Part shown: piece by piece, positions 14,251-25,545 of the stretch | Layout of the letters: the number at the start of each line of letters is the position of its first letter | How positions within the stretch are numbered: position 1 is the first letter of the stretch | Assembly (NCBI GenBank): GCA_000320545.1 | Contig: ADNK01001273.1 | Coordinates: forward strand, 22,504 to 86,503 | DNA: 64,000 nucleotides | Origin: Bigelowiella natans CCMP2755 | Taxonomy: Eukaryota; Cercozoa; Chlorarachniophyceae | Direction of reading: 5' to 3' | Position numbers and translations under genes: made by a program | The notes under the pieces: model-generated | The model's database searches: none | What the model was told of the DNA's origin: nothing | Seen by the model: only the letters and a program-made list of their open reading frames with translations

Positions 14251-14480
14251 GGACACGACCATCATACAGCGGTCTCAGCAGCAGCAGCAGCAGTCGGGGT
14301 CAGGGTTAGGAGGACGTACCAGAGAAAAGGTTTGCTTGAAACGACGACTATGATGGATAGAAGAAGAAGAAGAAGATGATGATGATGATGATGATGCCTG
14401 GGTATAGACAATCTTGTCGTACTCGTGTTTTCATGCATGAAAACCCATCATATCACACTCGCACACATGTACGCACACCA

Positions 14481-14523
<43 letters not shown>

Positions 14524-14704
14524 CTGGTGTATATATACAACATATGTCTGTGTATGTGAATGATCATGGATCGGCAGGCAACTAGCAGCATTGGGAGCTT
14601 AAATGACGAGATGAAGGTAGCGACGGCAACAACCTGAATATGACTTGGGAGAATAACGTGTTTGAGATGTTCCATAATTTATGTAAATATATGTGTATTT
14701 GAGC

Positions 14705-14735
<31 letters not shown>

Positions 14736-15564
14736 CGCGCGCGTGTGGAAAAGATCGCCGATCCAGAGGAGCGTTATGATGCGTGGATGAAAAGAACAAT
14801 TCAGCTCACTCGCTTTGAGACAATGGCGATTGACCAAGGGTATAATCATCATCATCATCTTCTTCTTCTTCTTTTTCTGTTTTATCTCGTTCTTTTTCTT
14901 CTGCTTCATGATGATTCCGTCGGTCTCATGTATTGCAATAGCATGTATCGTATCTTCACCACCGTTCCTTACTGAATAATAACAACAACAACAACAATGC
15001 CAATATCAGCCCGTTCATGCTCATGCAGGAGACACCGGCGCAGCGCGTTGGATTTTGTAATGATTACCTGCATAAGTTAGCAACAAAAAACGAAGAAGCT
15101 GTCAAATATGATGTTGCTTTAGTGAATGTTGATGACATCATCGACGAAAACAAAGACGATGATAAACGACGACGATGACGACGACGATGATGATGATGAT
15201 GATGATGAAAATGGAAGAACTATAGGTAGAAAGATAGGTGGTAATATAGATGCTAGAGTATTCGGATGGGAGCCCCCAATCCCCTTCCAATGGACATTTG
15301 TTTGACTATCGTCGTTGTTGTCGTTGTTGTGGTTGTTGTTGTCTTTATTGTGGTGTCGGTGATGATCTTTAGTGATGTCGCTGCTGGGTTTAAATCAAGT
15401 GTTCGTTGTCAATCGAGGCAATCTACTCGGTGATTATAGCAAATAAGCAACAACAACAACGTACAATGTCATATTCTCAACATGATTTGATTATAATTGA
15501 AGGTGTGATATGTAAAGAGGACTTGTTTCAAAGCTCGACGAGCCCGCCGCATGTGGAACAATGA
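2651..15564 (+). CDS. CLC-family chloride channel with CBS domains
   Basis: CLC protein spread over about 30 exons. Frame-consistent exons: 2651-2778, 2954-3002, 3735-3798 (first helix), 4081-4138, 4370-4445, 4612-4644 (GSGIPEMKS), 4841-4884, 5133-5191 (IPIGKEG), 5391-5468, 5768-5808, 5954-6006 (FGAPVGGVLFSIE), 6359-6435, 6774-6825, 7064-7108, 7441-7496, 7711-7749, 7975-8010, 8180-8245, 8424-8474, 8728-8755, 8952-9008, 9140-9177, 9287-9377 (GRFFGE, VGAAAL), 9625-9674 (GVTRSLS, IIVFEVTG), 9843-9901, 10214-10261, 10585-10643. After the membrane part come partial CBS1/linker exons (11329-11369, 13358-13401, 13999-14151, 14279-14329, 14754-14839) and CBS2 (15010-15056, 15373-15429, 15503-15564, stop TGA). 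The gating Glu is present (GKEGP), but the second Glu of exchangers is Val (SIEVTS), as in channel-type CLCs such as ClC-1 and ClC-2. Exons between about 2.95 and 4.08 kb and 10.65 and 13.36 kb are not fully resolved. Confidence 0.9.
5655..5740. repeat. Tandem TTGCTGTTA-type minisatellite in a CLC intron
   Basis: A short unit reading TTGCTGTTA, with slight length variation, is repeated many times directly upstream of the exon at 5768. It gives a long spurious poly-Leu frame. It lies in the intron and supplies T-rich sequence before the acceptor. Confidence 0.8.
5816..6140. repeat. Microsatellite cluster (GA)n, (TA)n, (GT)n, (GA)n
   Basis: Pure (GA)n at about 5822-5861 lies in the intron before CLC exon 5954-6006. 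After that exon come (TA)n at about 6056-6078, (GT)n at about 6080-6098 and (GA)n at about 6100-6134. The exon itself is unaffected. Confidence 0.9.
8631..8712. repeat. (TC)n followed by (GT)n microsatellite
   Basis: A long pyrimidine dinucleotide run followed by an interrupted (GT)n tract, inside the CLC intron between exons 8424-8474 and 8728-8755. Confidence 0.9.
10935..11016. repeat. Intronic dispersed repeat, copy 1
   Basis: About 80 bp starting with a TCTTCTCTCCTGCT core and ending in a (CTC)n run. It is about 85-90% identical by eye to 13505-13585 in a later intron of the same gene. It has no coding frame shared by both copies. Confidence 0.7.
13505..13610. repeat. Intronic dispersed repeat, copy 2
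   Basis: Second copy of the element at 10935-11016, same orientation, again running into a (CTC)n microsatellite. The shared core covers CCCGCTCAAAAACGACTTCT-like sequence and TCTTGTGCC. Confidence 0.7.
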
Positions 15565-17005
15565 CGATGATGATGATGATGATGATGATGTAGAACACAG
15601 GATAATAAGGAATTTAAGATTCACCTACTTCTAAATGATTTAATAAAATAGTATTAATAATAAATGTCCACAGTTTCAGCTTTATCGTACACTTTTCACT
15701 CAAATATACGTCGCTTCATTTTATTTGCGAGCAGTCAAAATTAAAGTAGTGCATTAGCTAGATTAGTCGTATATCACGGTCATTCCTTAATTTTAGCTAG
15801 TTTCTGTCGAATTATCTAGAATATGCCAGCGAAATAAACAGGAAAAATTATTAGCCGACAACAGTCGGAAGAAATGTAATAAATGGATGGATGTGCACAC
15901 AAAATGATGATTTTAACACAATCAGAGCCGCTCTTTATTTTAACATTGCTAGATTGACATGTTATGTGCTAGCGTGCTCTAGTGCTAGCTAGCTAGCGCT
16001 GACAAAATTAGATGCTTAGAGGGTCATCACATCAATTTTTAGGAGATGTACCGCCACATCTAGACATGTGCAAATATGAAGACTAAAAGAGAGCTTCGCG
16101 CTAGCTAGCTTGCTAGATGTCAGAGTGCGCGCGCACTTATTAGAAGTTTCAACAATGAAGACGACATTCTAATGATTCTAAATATATGGCTGTCACTGTC
16201 GACCACACGTACTCTAGTACTAGCAATAATGCTAGAATGCTCATGTCCATTCGTATATGGACTTAAAGATTCAACAAACAACTGACGGCGATCATGGATC
16301 GCAATGATGAGACCACGCGCCTCACAACCGCAGAAAAAACAAGTCGAGAAGCTGCGCGCAAAGCGCGACATGCTAGATCAAAACATGATGTATTCACATG
16401 CATGCGCCATGTGACCAAGGAAACAAACAGATACAATTTAAGCGCTGTAGCCGCTGCATTGCACAGCTACATTAGGATGACCATTGAAAAAATTTAAATA
16501 TTTCATTACATCCGTCTCATATGGACTTAAAGTCCATATACCATCTATACAATATGCGTGTAACCAACCATTCGACTGGCGCTAGGCTGCTCTCAAGTAG
16601 ACTAACTACAGCATCTAGACAAAGGAATGTAAGCTAGGTGCGGATCGTACATCGTAATGGATCGATGTATTTATCTTAAGACATGATGTAGACGACTTGT
16701 AGTCCGCTTGCATTGTCATTAGAGATTAGAGAACGCTCTTCAGCAGTGACAGGGGCTTCATAAAATCACGCGCGTTGATCATAAAAGGAACAAGCTGCAT
16801 AATAACTAGATGATTGTTGCAGTGCGCACACATATAATTAAATTAACTCGCTGGCTGTTGATATTATCAACGACATTGTTGACCAACTTAAAGGCGGCAC
16901 ATACAATCAATCGTAGATACGTGCAAAATGCCTACACGTTTGCATCATTACCTTGTCCTCAAAGTGTAAAGATGTTTATCTCATCAAAGCCGCCCCCTTC
17001 GAACC
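15565..17005. other. Intergenic gap with a CTAG-rich island
   Basis: Between the convergent CLC and WrbA genes. AT-rich sequence with a possible polyadenylation hexamer (AATAAA, 15642-15647) follows the CLC stop. From about 15950 to 16750 the sequence changes to repeated CTAG, GCTAGC and GCGC words with few microsatellites. No splice-consistent coding sequence is seen; short open frames lack family motifs. Confidence 0.5.
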
Positions 17006-17997
17006 CTACTTACAAAGTTTTGCGGCAACCTTGGTAACGTAAGATCCCTGGAAATTATGACGGAATGCACCACTCTCAATGACCGATGATATGATTGTAT
17101 TTGTGATCAATACCTGAAATTCGGCAATCTCAAGTTCGAGCTTAGAAGGTTCACGACTCCCATCTGCCCCGGCAAAGCAACCAGCGCCGTAGGGAGAGCC
17201 TCCATGAACCTCAGACATGTCGAATAGCTTCTTGCAAGCATATCCAATAGGAACGTAGATCATACCCTGGTATTAGGTGATGTTGAGTCTTATGCAACAT
17301 ATTATCTGCGGCCAAGAGAACTTTAAATTTCCTAATATTACGTGGTGGACGAGCTGCGTCACGAAGGTTAGATTTGTGGTTTCTTGGCCACCGCCTTGTG
17401 TTGCAGTGGAAACGAACATACTCGCAGGCTTGCCAACAAGAGCTCCCTTCATCCATAACCCGCCAGTGTGGTCGATCAGGGCCTTCATTTGGGTGGCAGC
17501 CATGCCGAAACGGGTGGGGATTCCGAAGATAATTGCGTCCGCGTCAGCGAGGTCTTGAGGTGTTGCAGCTTTGTGTTCAGCGTTCTTTTTCGGTGCTTTC
17601 ATCTTCTCGAGCACCTAAGCGAAGGTCGGATTAAAACAAAGGGATCTTTAGTTTTTTGTCCAAAGTATGGTTTAGGCTTAATTTTTGCCTCCTCAGAGAG
17701 CGTCTCTGGGGCGCGCATGATTGTCACCTGAACACATAGATCGAATGTCAAGCAATACGTAGTCACTCTTTCATTCGCAGATAATATTACCTTCCCCCCT
17801 GCAGCCTCAACACCCTTACCAACAGCGATTGCCATTTTCTCAATGTGCTTGTACATGCTGTAGTATACAATCTGAACAAAAGATAGAATGCGTTGGAGAG
17901 GAAGGGGGAGGAGGAACGTACACGTTCGAAAAAGGTGGCTAGGTTCTATGTCATTGATTACCAAAACTTTCGGGGATGTCTTGCTTTCTTCTGCCAT
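17006..17997 (-). CDS. WrbA-type NAD(P)H:quinone oxidoreductase
   Basis: Flavodoxin-fold protein of the WrbA family (two-electron quinone reduction with FMN). Six minus-strand exons give 207 residues, the normal family length: 17962-17997, 17791-17871, 17689-17727, 17342-17614, 17114-17266 and 17006-17047. Visible motifs are the FMN phosphate loop ([12 protein letters not shown]), [36 protein letters not shown], and [12 protein letters not shown] with ELEIAE near the end. The third exon joins best to the fourth by a GC-AG intron (GAG followed by gcaaaa). The nearest GT donor would instead insert about 17 residues into SEE-VLEKM, which is contiguous in relatives. No targeting peptide is evident. 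It is transcribed toward the CLC gene and away from the FIST gene. Confidence 0.9.
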
Positions 17998-18665
17998 GGT
18001 GAAACTTATTCTTCGACACGATACATGAAACAAAATCAACATGAAATGTCAGTAAGGCTACGATGCTGTCAAGATGTGAGTAGTTTTTGTGTAAAAAGAA
18101 AGCCTTTATGGTCGCTGGAACAAGTCAAAAAGGTTGCTCACAATTTTGCTTTCGATTTCTGGACACAAGCGAGAGGCCACTTCGAGTTATGCAAGCACAC
18201 GGAGGCAGGGTTGTAATAGAGCCTGACAAAGAGACCGTCTTTCGGTTCCGAAACACCAAAATGCATACCATTTCTAAGTAAAAATGCCCAGATTTCCCGG
18301 GTTCGAGTTCCAACAGACCGTGGATACTCTAAATTTGACAAGATAGGAATACAGATTCCACTTCCTTAGTCCTTCCTAAGCAAGCCGGTACATCCCGAGA
18401 GACTCCCCTGAGATATTGACACCAAGTTCTTAGTAATATCAGATATTTATGATCAATTAGCATGTCGTTGATCCAAGAACTATGCCATTTATCCTTTTTG
18501 TTTGCTTTGGATAAGTATGAGGAGGAACTTCGACAATCGCCTCTACGATCTTGACTTCGAAGCTTCGAACCAGTGAGGGAATGAGGAGCGGAATGCCGTA
18601 CTCTTTCGATTCGGCGTAACAAATAGTTGCATATAATTTCTAAAGGTCCTTATTTCTTACCCAGA
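17998..18665. other. Divergent intergenic region
   Basis: Spacer between the WrbA start (minus) and the FIST gene start (plus), so it should hold both promoters. No TATA element or coding exon stands out. Confidence 0.35.
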
Positions 18666-19907
18666 ATGGCCAAGAAAAGAACTGCTGTGGCCGTTGAAAT
18701 GGACAATCAAATGGGTTCGAACAATGGAAACGATAACAAAAAAGAGCTTGGGGAACTGCTACCATCTCCCCCCAAAAGAAGTAGAAATTTACCTCAAGGC
18801 CTTGATACCACTTCCTCACTCACTGTGAGGTTGGATTTGCAGCTTATAAATAAAGTTCTGAACTTCTTGGATAATAGATCCGCATCAAGAGTAAAAGCTA
18901 CTTGTCAGGTCTTTAATACGCTTGGCAAAAGAAGGCAGCAGTTTCCTCACTTCTCCGGGATCATTACTACGGGCCGACTTGATGAAGCTGTGAGAACTGC
19001 GAAAGGGTTAAACAACTCTAAGAAGTATAATCTAGAGCAAAAAGAGCCCCCAAACATCGTATGTGCGTTTCTCCAGAGAAATACCTCGGTAACACCGTCC
19101 AAAATTGCAGAAAGGTTTCCCAATGCGTCGATTTTCGGGTGCTACAATGTTGGTGTCCTCGGAGTGAACGAAGCAGGGTCTGGTACAATCGAAATTGAAG
19201 AAGAAGAAGAAGAAGAAGAAGAAGGAGACTGTCTTTCCGGGGCAGCAGCATTGACCTGGGGTTTCATCCCCGACTCGACCATAAAGACGATTTTCTTGTC
19301 GGAAGAGGACCTTCAAGCTGATCTCAAGCATGTTAGTAACCTACTCGTAAAGGCTAGCAAAACAGTCACCACTTGGAAAGGCTTTGTTCTTTGTGTACCC
19401 CCACAGTTTTCGGCAGAGGGTATCGAATGTTTTTTGGGAACATTGCGACAGGTACAACCTCTTGCAAAAGTGTGTGGGGGTATCTCTACCAGGGAAGAAA
19501 TTTTTGGGGGTCATGGAGACACTATCACAATAACTAAAGAGCGCTGTGCACTTATGTGCATTGCTGGCCGTGTTGATTTCGACTGCATCACATGTCGTAG
19601 TAAGGACGTCAAGTCAGCACTGGTACGCACAAAAAAGTCCCTGCATGATGCAGGTAAAGAGGTAATTGGAAGCCTCCTTTTCACTTGCTGCGGTCGGGGA
19701 GAAGAATTTCACCTCGAAAGGCACTTTGAGTCACAGCAGTATTGGGATCAGGTTGGCCCTGCTCCTATCAATGGCATATTTGCCGGCGGAGAAATTGGAC
19801 CAAGCAGTCGTCGTAGCAATAGAGCTCATGTTCAAGGATACACTGCAGTGTATGCGGTGTTCTCCATTGAAAAGGACCTTATGAGTGGCAGATCATCAAC
19901 AAAATGA
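18666..19907 (+). CDS. F-box-like/FIST domain protein, FBXO22-like
   Basis: Single uninterrupted frame of 413 residues from ATG 18666, the first ATG in frame. A Lys/Arg-rich head is followed by an F-box-like helix pair (residues about 55-85, LINKVLNFLDN, RVKATCQVF). Then comes a FIST_N-like region with a Glu run of about 9 encoded by a GAA microsatellite, and a FIST_C end (GSLLFTCCGRGEEF, GIFAGGEIGP). FIST domains are ligand-sensing modules in bacteria. The eukaryotic F-box plus FIST combination is known from FBXO22, a substrate receptor of SCF ubiquitin ligases. The FIST_C call is strong and the F-box call weaker. The gene has no introns, unlike its neighbours. Confidence 0.75.
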   Translation: MAKKRTAVAVEMDNQMGSNNGNDNKKELGELLPSPPKRSRNLPQGLDTTSSLTVRLDLQLINKVLNFLDNRSASRVKATCQVFNTLGKRRQQFPHFSGIITTGRLDEAVRTAKGLNNSKKYNLEQKEPPNIVCAFLQRNTSVTPSKIAERFPNASIFGCYNVGVLGVNEAGSGTIEIEEEEEEEEEGDCLSGAAALTWGFIPDSTIKTIFLSEEDLQADLKHVSNLLVKASKTVTTWKGFVLCVPPQFSAEGIECFLGTLRQVQPLAKVCGGISTREEIFGGHGDTITITKERCALMCIAGRVDFDCITCRSKDVKSALVRTKKSLHDAGKEVIGSLLFTCCGRGEEFHLERHFESQQYWDQVGPAPINGIFAGGEIGPSSRRSNRAHVQGYTAVYAVFSIEKDLMSGRSSTK

Positions 19908-21672
19908 TTCATAGGATGATATCATTCTACGCTTTCTCTGTCGAAGAATAGACGAAGCGCAACACAATGCAAAGTAAGCTACATGTGCACATTCATTGCA
20001 GCAGGCATCGAGACGTCATCGTCACCATGCTTCTATACTCCTCAATCATGCTAGCATGTGTGCGCATGGGTGATGTGTCATTTTCTCATTGCATGCATGT
20101 GTGCATCTAGATTTGTCTGGCTAGCAGGGTGTGTAACGTGTACGTGGATCAACATGGCGCAGCGCATACCTGCCTAGCGGCCTGCTGTGTCCATCTAGCA
20201 TGGGTGTGGAGCGAGAGTGCACCTTTTTCGTGTCTTCATTTGATGCCTCTAACTAGCTAGGCCTGCTGGCTAGCTGGTCTAGCTAGCTAGCTTCCAACTT
20301 CTCCAGCTGCTAGCTCGTTCTGCTGCGATCATTGCTTGCCTCCAGGCCTGTGCGCACACTAGCGAGTGTTGTCGTCATCAGTGTGCGGCCTGGCCCATGC
20401 TAGCATGACAACGTGCGTCTAGTTGGACGTCATCACTGCACGACGTCTAGACGAGTCAGTCTGTGATCATGCATGACTGCAGATGATCCTGCTCGCCTGC
20501 TCGCGCGCAGCACTGCAATGCAAGCATGCACTCACAGCTGCAGCTGTTCTGTGGTCATTGTCATTTTCACGCATGGATGGCGCCCATCAATCGCATGCTG
20601 TGTCATATCAGCCATTGACCAGGTTATTGCTTGTTGGTTTGTCAGTCCTGGAGCCCAGGTAACAACCTAGCCAGCTGGCCAGCGCAGCACGTTCTGCTGG
20701 TCGATCTGGCGTTCACTGCAATCACTTGGCGAGCAAAAAATGCACACACTTTCGCCAAACAATGAGACTAACGAGGAGAGTGACAGGTTCATTTCGTCCG
20801 AGGAAGAACAAACGACGACGACGACGACGCCTTCGTGTCGTCGATCGAATCCAACGACCGTGCCAGCGTGTTTGTTGCTTGGTGTCCGACGCTGATCATT
20901 GCTAGATTGAGCGATGTGAATGAACGAAGCACGTGTTTTTAATGATTGGTGGCACCGCCCTCTTCACAGACCCCGAAATCAACGCCCGAGGAGAGTTTTT
21001 AGCGTCCAAGAACCCCTGGTGCAATGAACCAACCCCGACAACCCTGTCCCTGACCCCAAGCAGGAATCTGCTCTTGGAGGAGGCAAAAATGCATGGGGAT
21101 CCTTGAAAGCTGCAGACTGAACATGTTGTCGCAAGCATATATATTGGTCATCACCCTTCCAGTCTTGTCGCAGGACCAAAAGATCCTGCAGTCATGGCAA
21201 CGAAAAAAAGAAGATAAAAAAGGAGAATTTGTTGGTACGGAAAGATTAGGACAGACGTGGTCGAGGGCGAGTCCCAAGTCGCATGGGTGCGATTGGAGGA
21301 GGTTTTTCTTCGAATTCACAGCACTTTCTGCCAAACCGATAAGGATAGCCGCCTACTCACAACGCTTGCTGACAAGTAAACCCTGTTCGGTGGTGACCGT
21401 GCCACTTCGGCATACCGGAGAGTAGGGGGGAGAGAGAAAGAGGGGAGAGCAGGCGGGGATTAGATACCAAGAGAAGGAAGGGGGGGGGGAAGAGGGGAAT
21501 GGGGGGGAGAGAGTGGTGTGAGAAGGATGAGATCTCCATCAAGAAGAAGGGGTATGATGAGTATCAGATCCGGGAATATGAATCACTTACTTTCCTCCTC
21601 CTCCTCCTCCTCCTCCTCCTCCTCCTCCTCCTCCTTCTCCTTCTTCTTATAGGCAACAGAAGGGAGGAAGAT
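19908..21672. other. Intergenic gap with a CTAG/TGCATG island
   Basis: From about 19980 to 20720 the sequence is dense in CTAG, TGCATG, GCGCAC and ACGT words with no microsatellites. From about 20940 to 21420 there are open frames on both strands without recognisable family. From 21420 a G-rich tract and a (CTC)n run (21594-21640) lead to an acceptor at about 21652, just before the SWEET-LOV start. The part near 21650 is probably a 5'-UTR intron. Confidence 0.45.
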
Positions 21673-24215
21673 ATGCCTCAGATTACTGTGGAAAATTCGG
21701 TGGGCATTCGTACGCCACTCCTCGCGAAGAAAGATGGCGGAACCTGTAGTGTCGTCCGGCGGAGAGGCCCGATTCCGCAAGGGACTTTGGTGTCCACATC
21801 GGTGGCAATTTCTCTCATCCTCTGCATCACTGTTTCAATCTACACTGGTGCGCCGGGGGATATTCCTGAGATTCCAGATCCTGTCCCCCTTCCAGTGAAG
21901 GGCAGCAGCAACGGCGGCCTCTTTCACGGAACGTTCCCCACTCAACAAGAAGCTCTGCAACCAGAGCCCTCACCATTCGTTATCTACGACAGGGATGGCT
22001 CTAGAATCACCCTATTCGGATACAAGTTTGATGGCGCATATGCTATGAAGAAGACTATTTGTCCTACCATTGGAACGGTGCTAGCCACCCTGCTTGCCTT
22101 CGCCCCCTTAGCAGCTATTCGTAAGGCCAAAGAAATCAAGGTGACGAGTAACAACTAGGAGTGGCAAGACTTCGAAACGTTGAGGGAACAAAGACAATAA
22201 AGAGACTAGTGCCTGGCGCTGCCTTTTTTGATACACAGCGCTATTTTACCTTCATTCTTGAGATACTGTAAGTTTACTTCTACTTCACAATTATAATCAA
22301 TATTTGCAATAACAGGCCTTGACAACAAATCCTGCTCCTTACCCTGCGATGTTCGCGAACGCTACCAACTGGGTTGCGTACTCTTTCATCATCAAGGATG
22401 CTTTCGTCTTCATCGGAAATCTCCCGGGAGTGGTATGTTATATGTTCTTGAAGTGTATAACAGTCGCCACTTGATGACGAAATGGCTGATTTTCTCCTCC
22501 TCATTCCATTCCATAGCGTGATTTCTCACGAATATTCAACTCTTGTCACCATTGCCACCATTGTCATCATCATCATCATCACTATCACTATCACAATCAT
22601 CACCACAGGTAATGGGATTATACTACACAATATCGGCGTTCGATGTATCACAAAACAAGGACCACAGGAGAGTGGTAGGGCAGCACGCAACCCACCCTAA
22701 CCAACACTCTAATAGTTCCGAAAGGAAGTAGAGAAGATGGGGATTTTATTATTGATAGAAAAAGAAATTCATGTTACAGAAGATGGGTCTGTCTTCCTCA
22801 TCGAAAGGAAATTTATGTTTGTCACCCATTACCCGTAGGTGCGGCATCTGGTATATGGGTATGCTCTTGCCTTCCCACTGCTAGCAGCTCTACTTGCAAT
22901 CTTCATGAAGAATGAGCAGGTATTGTTCTTCACTCTACTACTGCTGATACTGCGACGAAGAACAAAGTGAACAACCCCTCCATCCTGTCCTGACTTGACT
23001 GACTGATCTCCACATTGCTGCCATAATCGGCATTCTCCTCTTGTTTAGATGACGCAATACGTGATCGCGAACTTCAGCATGGCGTTCCTCATCGCGTTCT
23101 ATGGTTCACCCCTCCTCGAAGCTCAGAACGTCATCGCGAAGAAAAATTCTTCGTGCTTAGATGCTCGGTAGGGAAGATCCGTAGCAGTTTAGCCTCAGGC
23201 AACCAGAAACTCGTGGTGGTGTGAGGTGGTGTTTCGTCGACGATGGGGGCATGATAGTGAGAGATTATGGAGAGTATCACCATGCTTCTTTGTCTGCCAA
23301 CATCATCATCATCATGAGTGACCGTCGTATTCTTTGTTTCAAAACGCATCCAGGCTCGCATGGTGCAGTCTTGCAAACGCTGCGATGTGGCTGATTTACG
23401 GATTTGCCCTCGGCGACTTCTGCATATGGTTTCCGAACCTTCTGGGAGCGATCCTGGTCGTTTTTATCATCACAAGTTTCATTATTTAGATAGTATTCTG
23501 CTGTCACGGCTCTCCAACCTCCAAAGCGGCAAACCCAGTCTTACACAATGCGCGTGGTATTTGCGAATACTTAACTGCATTCCCCCCCTTTCTGTTGTTC
23601 CTCCTCCTCCTCCTCCTCCTCGTCCCCCCCCCCCTTAGGCTTCTATCCAACTTGGCCTAAAATGGATGTACCCCAGTACGCAACTGGACGACATGAACGT
23701 CGCTGAGACCCTGGTACGCTCTCGGTGCATGTATGTATGGGTAGTAGCAGAAGATTTTGAGGTACTGAGGCAGCTGCAGCCAGCTGTGTGTGATATGTGA
23801 TATTTACATATCGTCTCCACCGTGTAAACTGCAGAGAGGGATGGATGGAGGACTCATTAGTTGCGTTGATGTACGACTGTGTGTGCTCGTCCCCCCTCCT
23901 CCCCCTCCCCCCCCGTTCCCCGTTCCCCGTTCCCCGTGTCCCCCCACCATCCAGATCTACAAGCCTGGAAGTCCCGAGAACTGTAAGTCGACTAAAGTTC
24001 CAAGTGCGCTAACAGCATCCGGTCCAATCGTGCAGGAATACGTATCCGGGGTCCTTCTCCCTGTGCTCAAAGCGCTTGAATTACCGGAGGAGAACGAATT
24101 GATCTCATACATCCAAGGTGGGGGGGAGTGGGAGGAATGATGGTGCAGGAATTAAACCCAGTAACAGTCATAACGATAACGATGAGCCTGAGACTGTGGC
24201 TCAGGCAAAAGCAAG

Positions 24216-24253
<38 letters not shown>

Positions 24254-25504
24254 ATCCTCCTGCCCTACCCCTACTATTATTGCTACCATAGCTGGTTGTT
24301 GCTGTTGTTTGGTTGCTTGCACGTTTGATCTCTCGTCGTCGTGATAGGCTCACTAAAGAATAAGCAGAAGCTTGCTAGCGTGCAGGAGGTGTTAGAGAAT
24401 AACGGCAGAAAGGAGAGGCACTTCGATGCCAAGGCCAGATTTGTAAGTGAAACCCTCTCCCTCCCTCCCCTCCCCTCATTCCTCCCTCTCCCCCCGCCTC
24501 CCTCCTGCCTCCCGAATCTTCGCATGCGACACGCTGATATTGGCGATTTATCGCCCTGCCACAGGTGACCGACCGCAAGTTTCAGTGGAGTCATGGCGGG
24601 TCTTTCTTAGTGGAGGAGCAGGTCGGGCGGGAAAAGAGCCGCACAGGGTTCCGCCAGATCATATCGAAGGAACTTCAAGTCAATCCAAGGGTAACATTAT
24701 CACCCGTTCGGCACCACCCCTCGTCGTTGTGACGTTCGCCATCATCAACATTTTTATCGCTCATGCCGCCGTCATCTGTTCTCCCCGTTTATCTCATTAT
24801 CCATATTGAGAATGACATGACAATCGGTATTGTCGGTTCCGGCGTGATTTGTTGATGTGATGATGATGATAACGCTGCCATTAGGCAATCGTCTCCGGGA
24901 AGAAGGTAGCATTCTGTGTGACGGACAAGTACGGTGTCATCCAGTCTTGCAGCGAGAAGTTCCTGCAGATGACAGGCTACAGGTATATGCGGGAGCGAAA
25001 CTAATTAAATTCAAAACTTCATCCTCCTCCCCCTCCTGTTCAGTGGAGTAAGTTGCATTTCTCCCCGTTTTCCAACGCTGATGACTCTCCCCGATCTTGC
25101 AAAAACCAATGACTTCGAATGTTACTGTAATAGCGACGATATGAATGGTCGTTGCTGACAATAATTGTGTTTCTGGCTCCTGTCTCTCCTGCTGTCATCT
25201 CGCAGCCTCTACGAAGTGTGCGGAGTGAACTGCAACTTTCTTCAAAGGTGGTGGTGATGGTGGTGGCGGCGGTGGACGTTCCCTGAGTTGCTTTCAAATG
25301 AAGCAACGATAGAAATGATTATAACGGACTTCTAATTGCTGCTGAAGTTGGTGGTTGTCTGATTCTTGCGATATGTATGATGATGATGATGATGTTATTG
25401 ATGTTGTCATTCTTTTGTGTTGTCAGGGACGCCAAGGGTGTGAACAGAACCGACCCTCTAGCCATCCAGGTCAATGAACACACTTGTATTCAGCATATTT
25501 GTGC

Positions 25505-25545
<41 letters not shown>

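Noticed and set aside
20902-21425. Overlapping 78- to 111-codon frames on both strands before the SWEET-LOV gene
   Set aside because: No family motif and no splice connection in phase to the exon at 21673.
21499-21672. Upstream in-frame extension of the SWEET-LOV start with a run of Leu
   Set aside because: The Leu run is a translated (CTC)n microsatellite that precedes a clear acceptor, so it is intronic.
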